DNA of 64,000 nt from Paraburkholderia nodosa DSM 21604 (GCF_000519185.1 NZ_JAFA01000020.1:184-64183), one strand, 5' to 3'; counted from the first letter of the stretch, positions 26,629-36,444 are shown. Numbers and translations are program-made. Notes: a model not told the origin generated them from the letters alone.

Positions 26629-27729
26629 TTATCCGCCCGATTTGAGCTGCGCCCAAAGCCGGCTCTCAAGCCGCTTGATATCGGCCGGCAACGGCTTCAT
26701 GAGGTACAGCGTCTTCAACACGTTCGACGGTGGGTACACCGCAGGGTTGTTCAAAATTTCCGGGCGGACGAATTTGCGTGCCGCGGCATCGGCATTCGGA
26801 TAGAACACCTCGTTCGTTATTGCCGCATGCACTTCCGGGCGCTCGATGTAGTTGATCCACTCGAGCGCTGCCTGCGTGTGCGGTGCGTCCCTGGGAATCG
26901 CCATCATGTCGAACCACACCGGCGCACCGCCTTTGGGTATGAGGTACTTGATCTCGAAGTGTCTGTTCGCCTCCGCTGCGCGATGACTCGCCATCGACAC
27001 GTCGCCTGACCAACCGAGCGCAAAGCAGATGTCGTCGCCAGCCAGATCGTTGATGTAGCTCGTCGCGTTGAATTGCGTGATGTAGGGGCGAATGTTCTTC
27101 AGCGTGTCGTAAGCGGCCTGGTAGTCGGCCGGCACGGTGCTGTTCGGATCCTTGCCGAGATAGTGCAGCGTCACGGCGAATACATCGGCTGGCGCGTCGA
27201 GCACCGATACTCCGCAGCTCTTGAGCTTGCTCACATATTCCGGCTTGAACAGCATGTCCCAGTTGTCGAGTGGCACGTCGTCGCCCAGTATCTTCTGCAC
27301 CCGCGTCACGTTGTAGCCAAGCCCGGTCGTCCCCCATGCCCACGGCACCGCATACTGATTGCCGGGGTCGGCATCCGCAACGAGCTTCAACAAGTCCTTG
27401 TCGAGATTTGCGAGGTTCGGTAGCTTCGACTTGTCGAGTTTCTGATAGATGCCCGCCTCGATTTGCCGGGCAAGGAAGTTGGAGGTGGGCACAACGACGT
27501 CGTAACCCGTCGAGCCGGTCAGCAGCTTGGCCTGCAACGTCTCGTCGCCATCGTAGACGTCATATCGGACGTGGATGCCAGATTCCTTTTCGAAATTCGG
27601 CACGGTGTCTTTCGCGATGTAGTCGGCCCAGTTGTACAGGTTGAGCTGCCGGTCGTCGGCGGCCTTCGCAGATCCGAGCGCGCAAAGGAGCGTCGCGGCA
27701 AGAAGCGGTTTCGTCACAGGGTTCAGCAT
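26629..27729 (-). CDS. PotF-like polyamine ABC substrate-binding protein
   Basis: From ATG 27729 the protein has 366 residues with a Sec signal peptide (PLLAATLLCALGSAKA). The mature start LNLYNWADYIAKDTVPNFE is the typical signature of putrescine/spermidine binding proteins of the PotD/PotF family, as are GYDVVVPTSNFLARQ and the VPWAWGTTGLGYN lobe crossover. It lies 41 bp downstream of agmatinase on the same strand. Agmatinase makes putrescine, so the pair joins uptake and production of polyamines. No membrane or ATPase components are present. Confidence 0.9.
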   Translation of the reverse strand: MLNPVTKPLLAATLLCALGSAKAADDRQLNLYNWADYIAKDTVPNFEKESGIHVRYDVYDGDETLQAKLLTGSTGYDVVVPTSNFLARQIEAGIYQKLDKSKLPNLANLDKDLLKLVADADPGNQYAVPWAWGTTGLGYNVTRVQKILGDDVPLDNWDMLFKPEYVSKLKSCGVSVLDAPADVFAVTLHYLGKDPNSTVPADYQAAYDTLKNIRPYITQFNATSYINDLAGDDICFALGWSGDVSMASHRAAEANRHFEIKYLIPKGGAPVWFDMMAIPRDAPHTQAALEWINYIERPEVHAAITNEVFYPNADAAARKFVRPEILNNPAVYPPSNVLKTLYLMKPLPADIKRLESRLWAQLKSGG

Positions 27730-27770
27730 TGTGGTTTCCGGAGAGTCGTGTCGAGTCGTCGGGTAGGACA

Positions 27771-28739
27771 TCAGGCGAAGCGGTGGCGCTCGAGCTTTCT
27801 ATGGCGCATCAGGCACAAAATGTCGGCAGCGATGTGCGCCGCGGCGAGCGCGGTGACGTCACTGTGGTCATAGGCCGGCGCGACCTCGACCACGTCGGCG
27901 CCGATCAGATTGACGTCGACCAGCGCACGCACGATGGCGAGCGCCTGCGCCGAGCTCAGTCCGCCGGCGACAGGAGTGCCGGTACCCGGCGCGAAGGCGG
28001 GATCGAGGCAGTCGATATCGAACGTCAGATAGGCAGGCGAGTTGCCGACGATGGACCGCACCTCGTCGATCACCGCCTGCGTGCCGTGGCGATGGACCCA
28101 CGGTGCGTCGAGAATGCGCACGCCCATGAAGTCCTCGTTCCAGGTGCGGATACCGATCTGAACCGAGCGCGCAGGGTCGATCAGTCCTTCGCGGATCGCC
28201 TTGTAGAACATCGAGCCGTGATTCAGCGAATCGCGGTTGTCGTCGGGCCACGTGTCGCAGTGCGCGTCGAAATGAATCAGGCTCAACGGCTTGCCATATT
28301 TCTCCGCGTGCGCGATCAAAAGCGGCCAGGTGATGTAGTGATCGCCCCCAAACGTCAACATCTGCGTGTTCGCCGCGAGAATCTTGCGCGCATGTGCGAC
28401 GATCGCGTCGCGGATGCTGAGCGGATTGTGCGCGTCGAACCAGCAGTCGCCGTAGTCGACCACATTCAGGTGATCGAAGGGATTGACGCCCCACGGGTAA
28501 GCGCCGAGTTCGGCGAGCTGCACGGAGGCGGCACGCATTCCGGCCGGACCGAAGCGTGCGCCTGGGCGAAATGTGGTGGCGAGATCGAGCGGCACGCCGG
28601 ATACGGCAACGTCGACACCAGTGAGATCGCGTGTGTAAGGTCGACGCATGAACGACAGCACGCCGGCATAGGTCGGGGGCGCGTGCTCGCCGTCGGCCGT
28701 CGCGCGGGAGTCGAGGGAGGGAGCTTCGATCGAGGTCAT
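27771..28739 (-). CDS. speB: Agmatinase (ureohydrolase family)
   Basis: From ATG 28739 the protein has 322 residues. All manganese-ligand motifs of the arginase/agmatinase family are present: GGDH near residue 140, HFDAHCDT near 165 and FDIDCLDP near 245, plus the Glu-containing VVEVAPAYD. It hydrolyses agmatine or a related guanidino compound to putrescine and urea. The product class is supported by the polyamine-binding protein gene next to it. A LysR-family gene is divergent with a 165 bp gap, the usual place for its operator. A guanidinobutyrase or other ureohydrolase specificity cannot be excluded. Confidence 0.88.
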   Translation of the reverse strand: MTSIEAPSLDSRATADGEHAPPTYAGVLSFMRRPYTRDLTGVDVAVSGVPLDLATTFRPGARFGPAGMRAASVQLAELGAYPWGVNPFDHLNVVDYGDCWFDAHNPLSIRDAIVAHARKILAANTQMLTFGGDHYITWPLLIAHAEKYGKPLSLIHFDAHCDTWPDDNRDSLNHGSMFYKAIREGLIDPARSVQIGIRTWNEDFMGVRILDAPWVHRHGTQAVIDEVRSIVGNSPAYLTFDIDCLDPAFAPGTGTPVAGGLSSAQALAIVRALVDVNLIGADVVEVAPAYDHSDVTALAAAHIAADILCLMRHRKLERHRFA

Positions 28740-28904
28740 CAGGGTCGTTCCGGTTGATTGAGGGGACGCCGCCACACAAATATTTTTCATGCATCCATGG
28801 TCGGTCAGGACGTTGGGACTATGATTACGGGCAAATGAACCGGTGAAAAGCGAAGAATCTTGTTGGAAGTATCGAAATTTCTAATACCTTGCCCTCACTG
28901 AACG

Positions 28905-29804
28905 ATGCGTAGACTTCCCCCGTTGCAGGCGCTGCTGGCTTTCGACGCAGCGGCGCGCCTTGGCAGCTTTACGCGCGCCGCGCAGGAATTGGCGCTGACG
29001 CAGTCCGCGATCAGTCATCAGATTCAGCAACTCGAGGAATGGACTGGCCAGGCGCTCTTTCGCCGCATCGGGCGCGGCGTTGCATTGACCGCGGCGGGCA
29101 CGCTTTACGCGCAGACAGTCACCACTGCGCTAGCGACGCTTGCAGACGGTCGCGATCGCATCGAGCCGTATGGCAATCCCGATTCGGCTATCGTGTTCTG
29201 TCCGCCGCAGTTCGTTGCGGGCTGGTTGATGCCGCGTATGAAGGCGTTCTCGGCGGCGCTGCCGGACATTGAGCTATGGCTCCTGACGGCTGAAGAGGTC
29301 ACGGAGATCGACCGTGTGGATGTGGACCTGGTCGTATCGAACAAACAGCTTCGCTCGCCGGAGGTAATTTGCGAGCCATTGATTTGCGAGCAGACGGTCG
29401 CGATTTGCGGCCCGCTGACCGCGCGGCGACTGTCGAAAGCGCCGTTTCCGGATGTGCTCGCGTTAGCGCCGTTGCTGGTTCACGAGGCGTTTCCAGACTG
29501 GGCGCCCTGGCTACCCGATCTACGGCGTTCGGGCTTGCGCACGCAACGCGCGATGACGATTGACGATCCGCGCTTTCTCGTTGCGGCTGCCGAGCAGGAG
29601 GCGGGCATTGCGATGGTGTCGGAGCTGTTCGCGGACGACGCGTTGCGCGGCGGCCGCGTAAAGGCATTGCCGCAGGTGCCGAAGTTCGAGCTCCCGCAAC
29701 TCTGGCTGATGCGTTCCGCGCAGCCCGCACGATCCGCCGCTGTCGATGCCGTGCATGAGTGGATCATACGCACGGCGCAAACCTGCCGACGGACTGTCGC
29801 TTAA
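28905..29804 (+). CDS. LysR-family regulator (GcvA-like)
   Basis: The protein has 299 residues. The N-terminal helix-turn-helix reads LPPLQALLAFDAAARLGSFTRAAQELALTQSAISHQIQQLEE, here recognised by its GSFTRAA and TQSAISHQI blocks. The body is a type-2 periplasmic-binding effector domain, with an MTIDDPRFLVAAAEQEAGIAMV stretch that includes the usual GIAMV core. The MRRLPPL start is typical of GcvA-type regulators. It is divergent from speB, so it likely controls the agmatinase/polyamine genes. The inducer is unknown. Confidence 0.88.
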   Translation: MRRLPPLQALLAFDAAARLGSFTRAAQELALTQSAISHQIQQLEEWTGQALFRRIGRGVALTAAGTLYAQTVTTALATLADGRDRIEPYGNPDSAIVFCPPQFVAGWLMPRMKAFSAALPDIELWLLTAEEVTEIDRVDVDLVVSNKQLRSPEVICEPLICEQTVAICGPLTARRLSKAPFPDVLALAPLLVHEAFPDWAPWLPDLRRSGLRTQRAMTIDDPRFLVAAAEQEAGIAMVSELFADDALRGGRVKALPQVPKFELPQLWLMRSAQPARSAAVDAVHEWIIRTAQTCRRTVA

Positions 29805-29990
29805 CCGGTTGAAGTGGACCATCAAACGTCGGACCGTCTTGCTTATCGAACGGACAAGATTGGCCGGCTACCGCCTGATTTGGCGGCCGTAGTCGACCCG
29901 TTTCCGTCGGTTAGCTCAATGGGCTAGTGGTGGCCGTTGTCGAATGACCAACTGTCACTCGCCGGAGGTGCACAGCGGCAGATAACTCTC

Positions 29991-30255
29991 TTCAAGAGCG
30001 TCGACAGCCTTGTGCGCAACTACGCGGCGGACCTTCTGAGCGCGCGGCATCCGCGTAAACGCCGTCGTGCCCGGCGTGGCGCAGACCGACATGTCGGGCT
30101 TCACGCGCACCGACGAAGGCCGCGACATGACGCCTGGCCTGCAGGCCATCAAACGGCCCGCTGAACCCGAGGATATCGCCGCTGCGATCACCTTTCTCGC
30201 CTCCGATTACGCCAGATGGACAACGGGCGCGACGCTCCATGTGAACGGCGGCTCG
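29991..30255 (+). pseudogene. SDR oxidoreductase 3' remnant, frameshifted
   Basis: The first part reads KSVDSLVRNYAADLL, the helix that follows the catalytic Tyr-x-x-x-Lys of short-chain dehydrogenases. A one-base shift near 30040 leads into GIRVNAVVPGVAQTDMSGF and then PEDIAAAITFLASDYARWTTG and the typical C-terminal HVNGG. The Rossmann half and catalytic residues are gone. The normal stop codon is also lost, so the frame runs on into the alcohol dehydrogenase gene. Confidence 0.75.
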
Positions 30256-30294
30256 AAGCTCCGGGCTAGCTGGATTAAGGTGGTTTGCTTGTTG

Positions 30295-31422
30295 ATGTAT
30301 TCCGCCGTTTTCGTCGTATTGTGTTGCCAAAATGTGGCGGCGCCGCTGTCAAAGTGCTTCCGCACCCGAGCGGCCCGCATCGGGCTGGCCGCGGCGCGCG
30401 TCGCCGTTCCGGAGGACGTGCCCGTTCCCGATATCAAAGCCGACGAAATACTCGTTCAGGTGAAGGCCTGCGGCATGTGCCGTTCCGATGTGCAGCTCGT
30501 GGATGGTTATTTCCGAAAATGCGCCGATATTCCGACTCCGATTACGCTCGGCCACGAGATCACCGGCGTCGTGCACGCGATCGGCAATATCGTGCCCAAA
30601 GCGGCCGGCTTTGAGGAAGGTGATCACGTCGTGGTGGCGCCGGGATGGGGCGACGGCATTTGCCGTCATTGCCAGATCGGTAACACACATATTTGCCCGA
30701 ACGTGCGTTGGCCCGGTTTTGGGCCGGTCGGAGGATTCGCCGAGTTTCTTCCGGTTCCGGCGCGCTATCTGATCACGGTCGACAAGCAGCTGCCGTTCGA
30801 AACGCTCGCGCCGTTGACCGATGCAGGGCTGACGCCTTATCGCGGCATCAAGAAACTTCGCGACTCGGGCGCAATGGGTCCGGACCGCGTGGTCGGCGTT
30901 TTCGGTATCGGCGGGTTGGGCGGCTATGCCGTTCAGTACGCCAAGATTCTCGGCGGCGGTGCGCGTGTCGTTGCATTGGCGCGTAACCCCGAGAAGCTCG
31001 CGATTGCGAAGGAATACGGCGCCGACTATATCGTCAATATCAAGGGCAAGACGTCGTCGGATATCAGCAAGGAACTCGTGCAACTTGTGGGACAGAAAGA
31101 CCTCGATGCGATGATCGACTGCGCGGGCGCGCCCGAGATGGTGCAACTCGCCATGAGCCTGCTATCGATCAGCGGTCACTATGTCGATGTCGGGCTGGTG
31201 GGCGATCGCATCGATATCCCGCTCTTTCCGCGTGTATCGCGCGAGCAGACGCTGCACGGTTCGTTCTGGGGTAACAATATCGATCTGATGGAAGTCATGG
31301 CGCTCGCGGCGGAAGACAAAATCCGCCATACGGTCTCGACATTCTCATTCGATCAACTCAACGAGTATATCGACCGCCTGAGAGTCGGTGAGATCGTGGG
31401 CCGTGCCGTGATGAAATGGTGA
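30295..31422 (+). CDS. Zinc-dependent alcohol dehydrogenase (MDR family) with altered N-terminus
   Basis: The core is a normal medium-chain dehydrogenase. Catalytic zinc ligands appear in KACGMCRSDVQ and LGHEITGVV, a partial structural zinc loop in CRHCQIGNTHIC, and the NAD-binding GxGxxG as VFGIGGLGGYAV. The first roughly 35 residues before EDVPVPDIKADEILVQ are unlike the usual start and carry a hydrophobic stretch. The upstream frame runs without a stop from an SDR remnant. ATG 30295 gives 375 residues and is only the most plausible start. The gene seems to have lost its original 5' end in a rearrangement, and expression is uncertain. Confidence 0.75.
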   Translation: MYSAVFVVLCCQNVAAPLSKCFRTRAARIGLAAARVAVPEDVPVPDIKADEILVQVKACGMCRSDVQLVDGYFRKCADIPTPITLGHEITGVVHAIGNIVPKAAGFEEGDHVVVAPGWGDGICRHCQIGNTHICPNVRWPGFGPVGGFAEFLPVPARYLITVDKQLPFETLAPLTDAGLTPYRGIKKLRDSGAMGPDRVVGVFGIGGLGGYAVQYAKILGGGARVVALARNPEKLAIAKEYGADYIVNIKGKTSSDISKELVQLVGQKDLDAMIDCAGAPEMVQLAMSLLSISGHYVDVGLVGDRIDIPLFPRVSREQTLHGSFWGNNIDLMEVMALAAEDKIRHTVSTFSFDQLNEYIDRLRVGEIVGRAVMKW

Positions 31423-31489
31423 TTTTGAACGGCCTGCGGTCGGTCTTGAGCGACCACAGACCGAATGGCTTTCTTGAAGACACGTCAGA

Positions 31490-32197
31490 TCACGCCGGGG
31501 ATTCAACAAGATAACGCACCCATACACTGCCGCCCTCGAGTGTCTCGACCGATTTGAATGCGAGCGATCGACCGTAACCGGGATTCCCCTCTTCGGGGCC
31601 TTCGAAGATCGTCTGGACGCCTCGCACGCCGTCGATTCCCGGGCAGAGCAACACACTCACTTCGTCGATCAGACCGGCTTTTAGAAAAGCCGCGTTGATA
31701 GCGCCGCCGCCTTCGAGAAGCAGCGTCTTGATACCCAGCGTTTCACCCAGTGCTTTGACGCCGGCCTTCAGGTCGTGTCCATCTTTACCCGCAAACACGT
31801 AAGACACGCCGCTTTGCCGCAACTCGGCGAGATAGTCGTCCGATACATGCTCGCCGAGTATTGCGGCGATTTGATCGTCACCCACGGTCGGGCGCGCGTA
31901 ATGAAGCTTGCCGCTTGGGTCGAGCCCGATCGCGAAAGTGGGTTTGCGATCGGGATTGAGCCATGCGTCCCGCGCACCGACGCTACCCGTCGCGATCGAC
32001 GCGTCGCGCTCGTCCTTTACGATTTCGGCCATCGTCACGCGGCCGACGAGCCAGCCGTCGCCACCTAGACCCGCGGCTAAGTTTTCATATTGCGTCACGA
32101 AATGACGCCGGTCGAAACCGTGCGGCATCGAATAGCGGCTCGGATGCAGTTTGCCGTCGATCGAGGACATCATGTGGCAGATGATTCGGGGGCGCAT
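31490..32197 (-). CDS. RibD C-terminal domain (dihydrofolate reductase-like) protein
   Basis: The 235-residue protein is a stand-alone RibD-reductase fold. It starts RPRIICHMMSSIDGKL, continues with GGDGWLVGRVTMAEIV, and has the NADPH-binding region LLLEGGGAINAAFLKAGLIDE. Such single-domain proteins are relatives of riboflavin-pathway reductase but usually not the biosynthetic enzyme itself, which also has a deaminase domain. It likely catalyses an NADPH-dependent reduction of an unknown substrate. It is convergent with the alcohol dehydrogenase gene. Confidence 0.85.
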   Translation of the reverse strand: MRPRIICHMMSSIDGKLHPSRYSMPHGFDRRHFVTQYENLAAGLGGDGWLVGRVTMAEIVKDERDASIATGSVGARDAWLNPDRKPTFAIGLDPSGKLHYARPTVGDDQIAAILGEHVSDDYLAELRQSGVSYVFAGKDGHDLKAGVKALGETLGIKTLLLEGGGAINAAFLKAGLIDEVSVLLCPGIDGVRGVQTIFEGPEEGNPGYGRSLAFKSVETLEGGSVWVRYLVESPA

Positions 32198-32993
32198 GTT
32201 GACTCCTGGAATCTTTTGAAACGGTTACCGGGGAATTAAACAGAGTCGCGCAGGCCGCAATTCCCGTACCTGGCGGGGACATCGTCATTCAGCCCGGCAT
32301 GTCGGTGAAGGGGTACCGTCGAGGTGTTTTGTCCATGTGAGGCGGCGCTTTGTGAACATCCCGATAACGGGGCAGTGAAAAGACGTGCGCCGCATTCCTG
32401 ACAACAATTTCTGTCGAGGCCGTCGCCCGACTGCGAATTTCACCGCTCCGCATGTGCATTGCCCCGTGTGCTTTTTTCCCATGATCCAATAGCTCGTTCG
32501 TCAAGAGGCAGTATTGGGAATACGGTCAGGAGCCGGTGGAGCCTCGGACAACGATCCCGGCCGCATTGTCGCGCGACCTTACAAAATGAGGCACGCGACC
32601 GTGCGATATCGGAAGACTCGGTGTTAATCGAACATCGGGGTTGGCAAGAGAGATCAGGCAGGTGCGCCGCGGCCTGGCGCGCCTGAGCGCGGAACCGTTC
32701 GCGCGCTGCTGCATCGGTTTCCGTGCCGTTCATCCTTTGTAATTCCATCGCTGCGCTGGTAGATAACTGGAGCGCCGCAAGTCGCCTACCGTTAGGGATT
32801 GGTCAGTTAGCGTTGGCGGTGGTCGCAAGAAGTTGGTTAGGGGCACACCTTGTCGGCAGACCTCGATTGATAACGACAGAACATCAATCGTTCCGAAATT
32901 TGCACTTATCGTTTTGCCGGCTCCGGGCGAACATTGCCAAAGCCACAATCGACCGGAACGCCGCGTATGTTCTGGAATTCAGGAGACACCTCG
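32198..32993. other. Spacer with gene remnants, promoter region of the MFS gene
   Basis: Apart from the GFA-like remnant at 32285-32482 I see no intact gene. Frames between 32526 and 32750 on the minus strand have no recognisable motif. The last 100 bp before 32994 should hold the promoter of the downstream transporter. Confidence 0.45.
32285..32482 (-). pseudogene. GFA/CENP-V-type zinc protein remnant
   Basis: The start MGKKHTGQCTCGAVKFAVG has the G-x-C-x-C-G-x-V-x-F zinc motif of glutathione-dependent formaldehyde-activating (GFA) proteins. About 25 codons in, the family pattern is lost. Another frame supplies a coherent tail, RDVHKAPPHMDKTPRRYPF, ending at almost the same place. The total is only about 65 codons where 120-140 are normal, so I infer an internal deletion and a frameshift. 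Confidence 0.4.
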
Positions 32994-34289
32994 ATGCACC
33001 CGTCGTCTAACCTTTCGACCAGACATTCAAAGGCCGTCGCGGTTTTCCGCGTAACGGCCGGGAATTTCCTGGAGCAGTTCGACTTCTTCCTGTTCGGCTT
33101 CTACGCCACGCAGATCGCCAACGTTTTCTTTCCCGCCAGGAGCGAGTTCGCCTCGTTGATGATGACGTTCGCGGTCTTCGGTGCCGGCTTCCTGATGCGG
33201 CCGCTGGGCGCGATCGTGCTTGGCGCCTACATCGACGACGTCGGCCGCCGCAAGGGCCTCATCGTCACGCTTTCCATCATGGCGAGCGGCACCATCCTGA
33301 TCGCGTTCGTACCGGGCTATGCGACGATCGGACTTCTCGCTCCCGCGCTCGTGCTGCTCGGGCGGCTGCTACAGGGCTTCTCGGCGGGCGCCGAGCTGGG
33401 CGGCGTGTCGGTGTATCTCGCCGAGATGGCCACGCCCGGCCGCAAAGGTTTCTTCACGAGCTGGCAGTCCGCGAGCCAGCAGGTAGCGATTGTCGTCGCT
33501 GCGGGCCTCGGCTTCGCGCTCAACCAATGGCTGAGCGCACCGGCCATCGCCGCATGGGGCTGGCGCGTACCGTTCTTCGTCGGCTGCATGATCGTGCCGT
33601 TTATCTTCATGCTGCGTCGCAATCTGGAGGAAACGCAGGAGTTCAAGGCGCGCCAGCATCGTCCGGGCATGAAGGAAGTATTCGGCACGCTGGTCCAGAA
33701 CTGGGCTGTCGTCGTCGCCGGCATGATGCTGGTGGCGATGACCACCACGAGCTTCTATCTCATCACGGTCTACGCGCCGACTTTCGGCAAGACGGTCCTG
33801 CACCTGAGCACCGCCGACAGTCTGCTCGTGACGCTGTGTGTCGGCGTGTCGAACTTCGTGTGGCTACCGATCGGCGGGGCGCTCTCCGACAAGATCGGCC
33901 GCCGGCCTCTCCTTGTCGGCATGACGGTGCTCGCCATCGCGACTGCTTACCCGGCACTGTCGCTGCTCGCTCACGCGCCGAGCTTCGTCAACATGCTGCT
34001 CGTCCTCCTTTGGCTCTCGTTCATGTACGGAATCTATAATGGCGCGATGGTCGCCGCGCTCACGGAAGTGATGCCGGTGCAGGTACGCGTTGCTGGCTTC
34101 TCGCTCGCCTACAGCCTCGCTACGGCCGTGTTCGGAGGCTTCACGCCGGCGATCTCGACGGCGCTCATTCATATGACCGGCGACAAGGCCGCACCCGGCT
34201 ACTGGATGAGCCTCGCCGCAGCGTGCGCCCTTTTGGCGACGTTCGCGCTCTATCGCCGCCGCGCAGTGACACTGACGCCGGCGCACTGA
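32994..34289 (+). CDS. MFS tricarboxylate (citrate-type) proton symporter
   Basis: From ATG 32994 (AGGAGA, spacing 7) the protein has 431 residues and twelve predicted helices. AGNFLEQFDFFLFGFYA in helix 1 and RPLGAIVLGAYIDDVGRRKGL in the loop after helix 2 are hallmarks of the metabolite:proton symporter branch that includes citrate and tricarballylate carriers (CitA/TcuC-like). It is followed after 43 bp by a periplasmic binding-type protein gene and then a convergent LysR gene. Substrate assignment beyond organic acid is inference. Confidence 0.88.
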   Translation: MHPSSNLSTRHSKAVAVFRVTAGNFLEQFDFFLFGFYATQIANVFFPARSEFASLMMTFAVFGAGFLMRPLGAIVLGAYIDDVGRRKGLIVTLSIMASGTILIAFVPGYATIGLLAPALVLLGRLLQGFSAGAELGGVSVYLAEMATPGRKGFFTSWQSASQQVAIVVAAGLGFALNQWLSAPAIAAWGWRVPFFVGCMIVPFIFMLRRNLEETQEFKARQHRPGMKEVFGTLVQNWAVVVAGMMLVAMTTTSFYLITVYAPTFGKTVLHLSTADSLLVTLCVGVSNFVWLPIGGALSDKIGRRPLLVGMTVLAIATAYPALSLLAHAPSFVNMLLVLLWLSFMYGIYNGAMVAALTEVMPVQVRVAGFSLAYSLATAVFGGFTPAISTALIHMTGDKAAPGYWMSLAAACALLATFALYRRRAVTLTPAH

Positions 34290-34332
34290 TGCGCTTCCCC
34301 CGCACCCATCGCAACCCTGCACGACCACAACC

Positions 34333-35115
34333 ATGAGAAATCTGCTTCTGAAACTTTGCGCGGCAGCGCTCGTCGCAACCTCGGCCGCTGCGGCGAACGT
34401 GCAGGCTGCCGACCTGCACGTCATGAGCTCGGGCGGCTTCACCGCCGCGTACAAGGTGCTCGGCCCAAGGTTCGCTTCCCAGACGGGCAACACGCTCGAC
34501 ACCGCGCTCGGCCCGTCGATGGGCAAATCGCCCGAAGCGATCCCCAACAGGCTCGAGCGTGGCGAGCCTGCGGACGTCGTCATCATGGTCGGCTACGCAC
34601 TTGACGATCTGATCAAGCAAGGCAAGGTCATCCCCGGATCGCGGGTCGAGCTGGCCGATTCGCGCATCGGCATGGTCGTGCGTGAAGGTGCGGCGAAGCC
34701 CGACATCGGCTCTGCCGAAGGCCTCAGGCAGACCTTGCTGCATGCAAAGTCGATTGCCTACTCGGACAGCGCGAGCGGCGTCTATATCGAGCGAGAGTTG
34801 TTCAGGAAGCTCGGCGTCGTGGATCAGGTCAGGTCGAAGGCGAAGATGATTCCGCGCATTCCAGTGGCGTCGGTGGTGGCGAACGGTGATTACGAAATCG
34901 GCTTCCAGCAGGTGAGCGAACTGCTGCCCGTCCAGGGCGCCACGTTCGTTGGCAAGATTCCCGAGTCTCTGCAGTCCGTCACGCGTTTCGCCGGCGGCAT
35001 CCCCGTGGGCGCGCAGCATCCGAAGGAAGCGAAGGCGCTCCTCGACTATCTCGCATCGCCCGATGTGCAACCCGAAGTGAGATCGACCGGGCTCGATTCC
35101 GTCTCCGCCCATTGA
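34333..35115 (+). CDS. Periplasmic substrate-binding protein (ModA-like family)
   Basis: The 260-residue product has a Sec signal peptide (LCAAALVATSAAAANVQA). The mature start ADLHVMSSGGFTAAYKVLG, the LERGEPADVVIMVGYALDDL strand, and SASGVYIERELFRKLG match the ModA/extracellular solute-binding family. In Burkholderiales such proteins often sit next to citrate-type MFS genes and lack ABC partners, as here, so molybdate is unlikely. It may assist organic-acid capture or sensing. It is probably transcribed with the MFS gene. Confidence 0.82.
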   Translation: MRNLLLKLCAAALVATSAAAANVQAADLHVMSSGGFTAAYKVLGPRFASQTGNTLDTALGPSMGKSPEAIPNRLERGEPADVVIMVGYALDDLIKQGKVIPGSRVELADSRIGMVVREGAAKPDIGSAEGLRQTLLHAKSIAYSDSASGVYIERELFRKLGVVDQVRSKAKMIPRIPVASVVANGDYEIGFQQVSELLPVQGATFVGKIPESLQSVTRFAGGIPVGAQHPKEAKALLDYLASPDVQPEVRSTGLDSVSAH

Positions 35116-35149
35116 GGCAGAGCCATGGGAAGGCTTGTCCCAGCCAACC

Positions 35150-36112
35150 TCACGATGCGGTCTTCCTTCTTGTTTTCGGCGGCGTCGTCGCGCTGTTGCC
35201 CACGGCATCACTGCGTGCGACGCTGACGCGCTTCGACTCGATGATCGTCCGGTGAAACTCCTGTGCGGCCGGTGTGAGCGGCCGTCCGCGCCGTCTTACG
35301 ATTCCCACGCGTCGTTTCACCACCGGTTCGACGAGCGGCACGCTCGTGAGGATTGGGTGGTCACGTCCGGGCATGGCCATCGACGGCACCGCGGCGACAC
35401 CGAGCCCCGCTTCAACCAGCCCGAGCATCGTCGTGACGTGCCGCGTTTCGCAAACGCTCGGCGCTCGCGGCGCCACGGCAGTGAGCGCCTGGTCGAGCAA
35501 CAGGCGGTTACCGGAAGTCTTGTCGACCGAGACGTAGTCGTGTTCGTAGAGTTCGTCCCAGGTCACGCGCTTCTTGCGTGCGAGGGGATGGTCGCGTCGG
35601 CAGGCAGCAACAAACCGCTCCTGCAGCAGGACTTTGAACTCGATCTCGGACTCTTGACTGCCCATGAAGCTCACGCCGAAATCAGCCTCGCCGCTGATGA
35701 CGGCGCCAAGCACCTCGTTAGCGCTCGAATCGAGGAGCTTGACCCGGATGCGTGGAAAGCGGCGATGATAGCTCGCGATAACGCTCGGCAGAAAGTAATA
35801 CGCCACCGAAGGCACGCACGCGATAGTCACATGACCCAGGCGGCTCGATGAAACATCGCGAATGCCGAGCAGCGCGACGTCAAGATCATCGAGCAGTTGT
35901 TCTGCGCTTTGGGCGAACACGCGGCCGACGGTGGTGAGCGTGACGCTGCGCGTGGTGCGCTCGAAGAGACGCACGCCGAGTGCTTCCTCGAGCTTGTCGA
36001 TCCGACGACTCAAGGCTGGCTGGGATATGCTCACCGCCTCAGCGGCCTTTCGGAAGCTTCCCAGCTCCACCACCGCGCGAAACGCCTGCAAGTCATTCAA
36101 GTCAAAGTTCAC
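35150..36112 (-). CDS. LysR-family regulator
   Basis: The helix-turn-helix (LNDLQAFRAVVELGSFRKAA, then SISQPALSRRIDKLEE) is intact, and the effector domain follows with LGHVTIACVPSVAYYFLPSV. The C-terminus is Arg/Lys/Thr-rich. I chose the GTG at 36112, which gives the family-like start (M)NFDLNDLQAF; the frame extends upstream to an ATG at 36133. The gene is convergent with the MFS/binding-protein pair, so a role in their control is likely but less certain than for a divergent pair. Confidence 0.86.
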   Translation of the reverse strand: MNFDLNDLQAFRAVVELGSFRKAAEAVSISQPALSRRIDKLEEALGVRLFERTTRSVTLTTVGRVFAQSAEQLLDDLDVALLGIRDVSSSRLGHVTIACVPSVAYYFLPSVIASYHRRFPRIRVKLLDSSANEVLGAVISGEADFGVSFMGSQESEIEFKVLLQERFVAACRRDHPLARKKRVTWDELYEHDYVSVDKTSGNRLLLDQALTAVAPRAPSVCETRHVTTMLGLVEAGLGVAAVPSMAMPGRDHPILTSVPLVEPVVKRRVGIVRRRGRPLTPAAQEFHRTIIESKRVSVARSDAVGNSATTPPKTRRKTAS

Positions 36113-36444
36113 GCCCACGACCGGCCTCCGCATCTCAGATGCCGACTATTTTGCATGATTAAGCAGAGATCCCCTCCACCCAAATGATGCTTGTATCCGC
36201 AGCCTTTGACGGGGTGTCACTGCCACGAGTGTGACGGACTGGTTTCGCACAATCAGCCGACATTCGTGTCCGGGACGCAGTTGTCTTTTTATGACCGACC
36301 ACCGTCTCATGCCGTTTCACAGTGCGATCGACGGAAAGCGAGCCGGAGGGTCCACCAGGCAGGCGCTCGGCGGTCGGCGACTCTCCGGGAGCAACGGCCG
36401 CTTATCCGTCGGGCGGGGCGCAGATTGGCTGTGAAAACGGCGTA
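36113..36444. other. Intergenic region, no gene seen
   Basis: No coding frame with support is present between the LysR start and the MFS stop. It should contain the LysR promoter on the minus strand. Confidence 0.4.
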
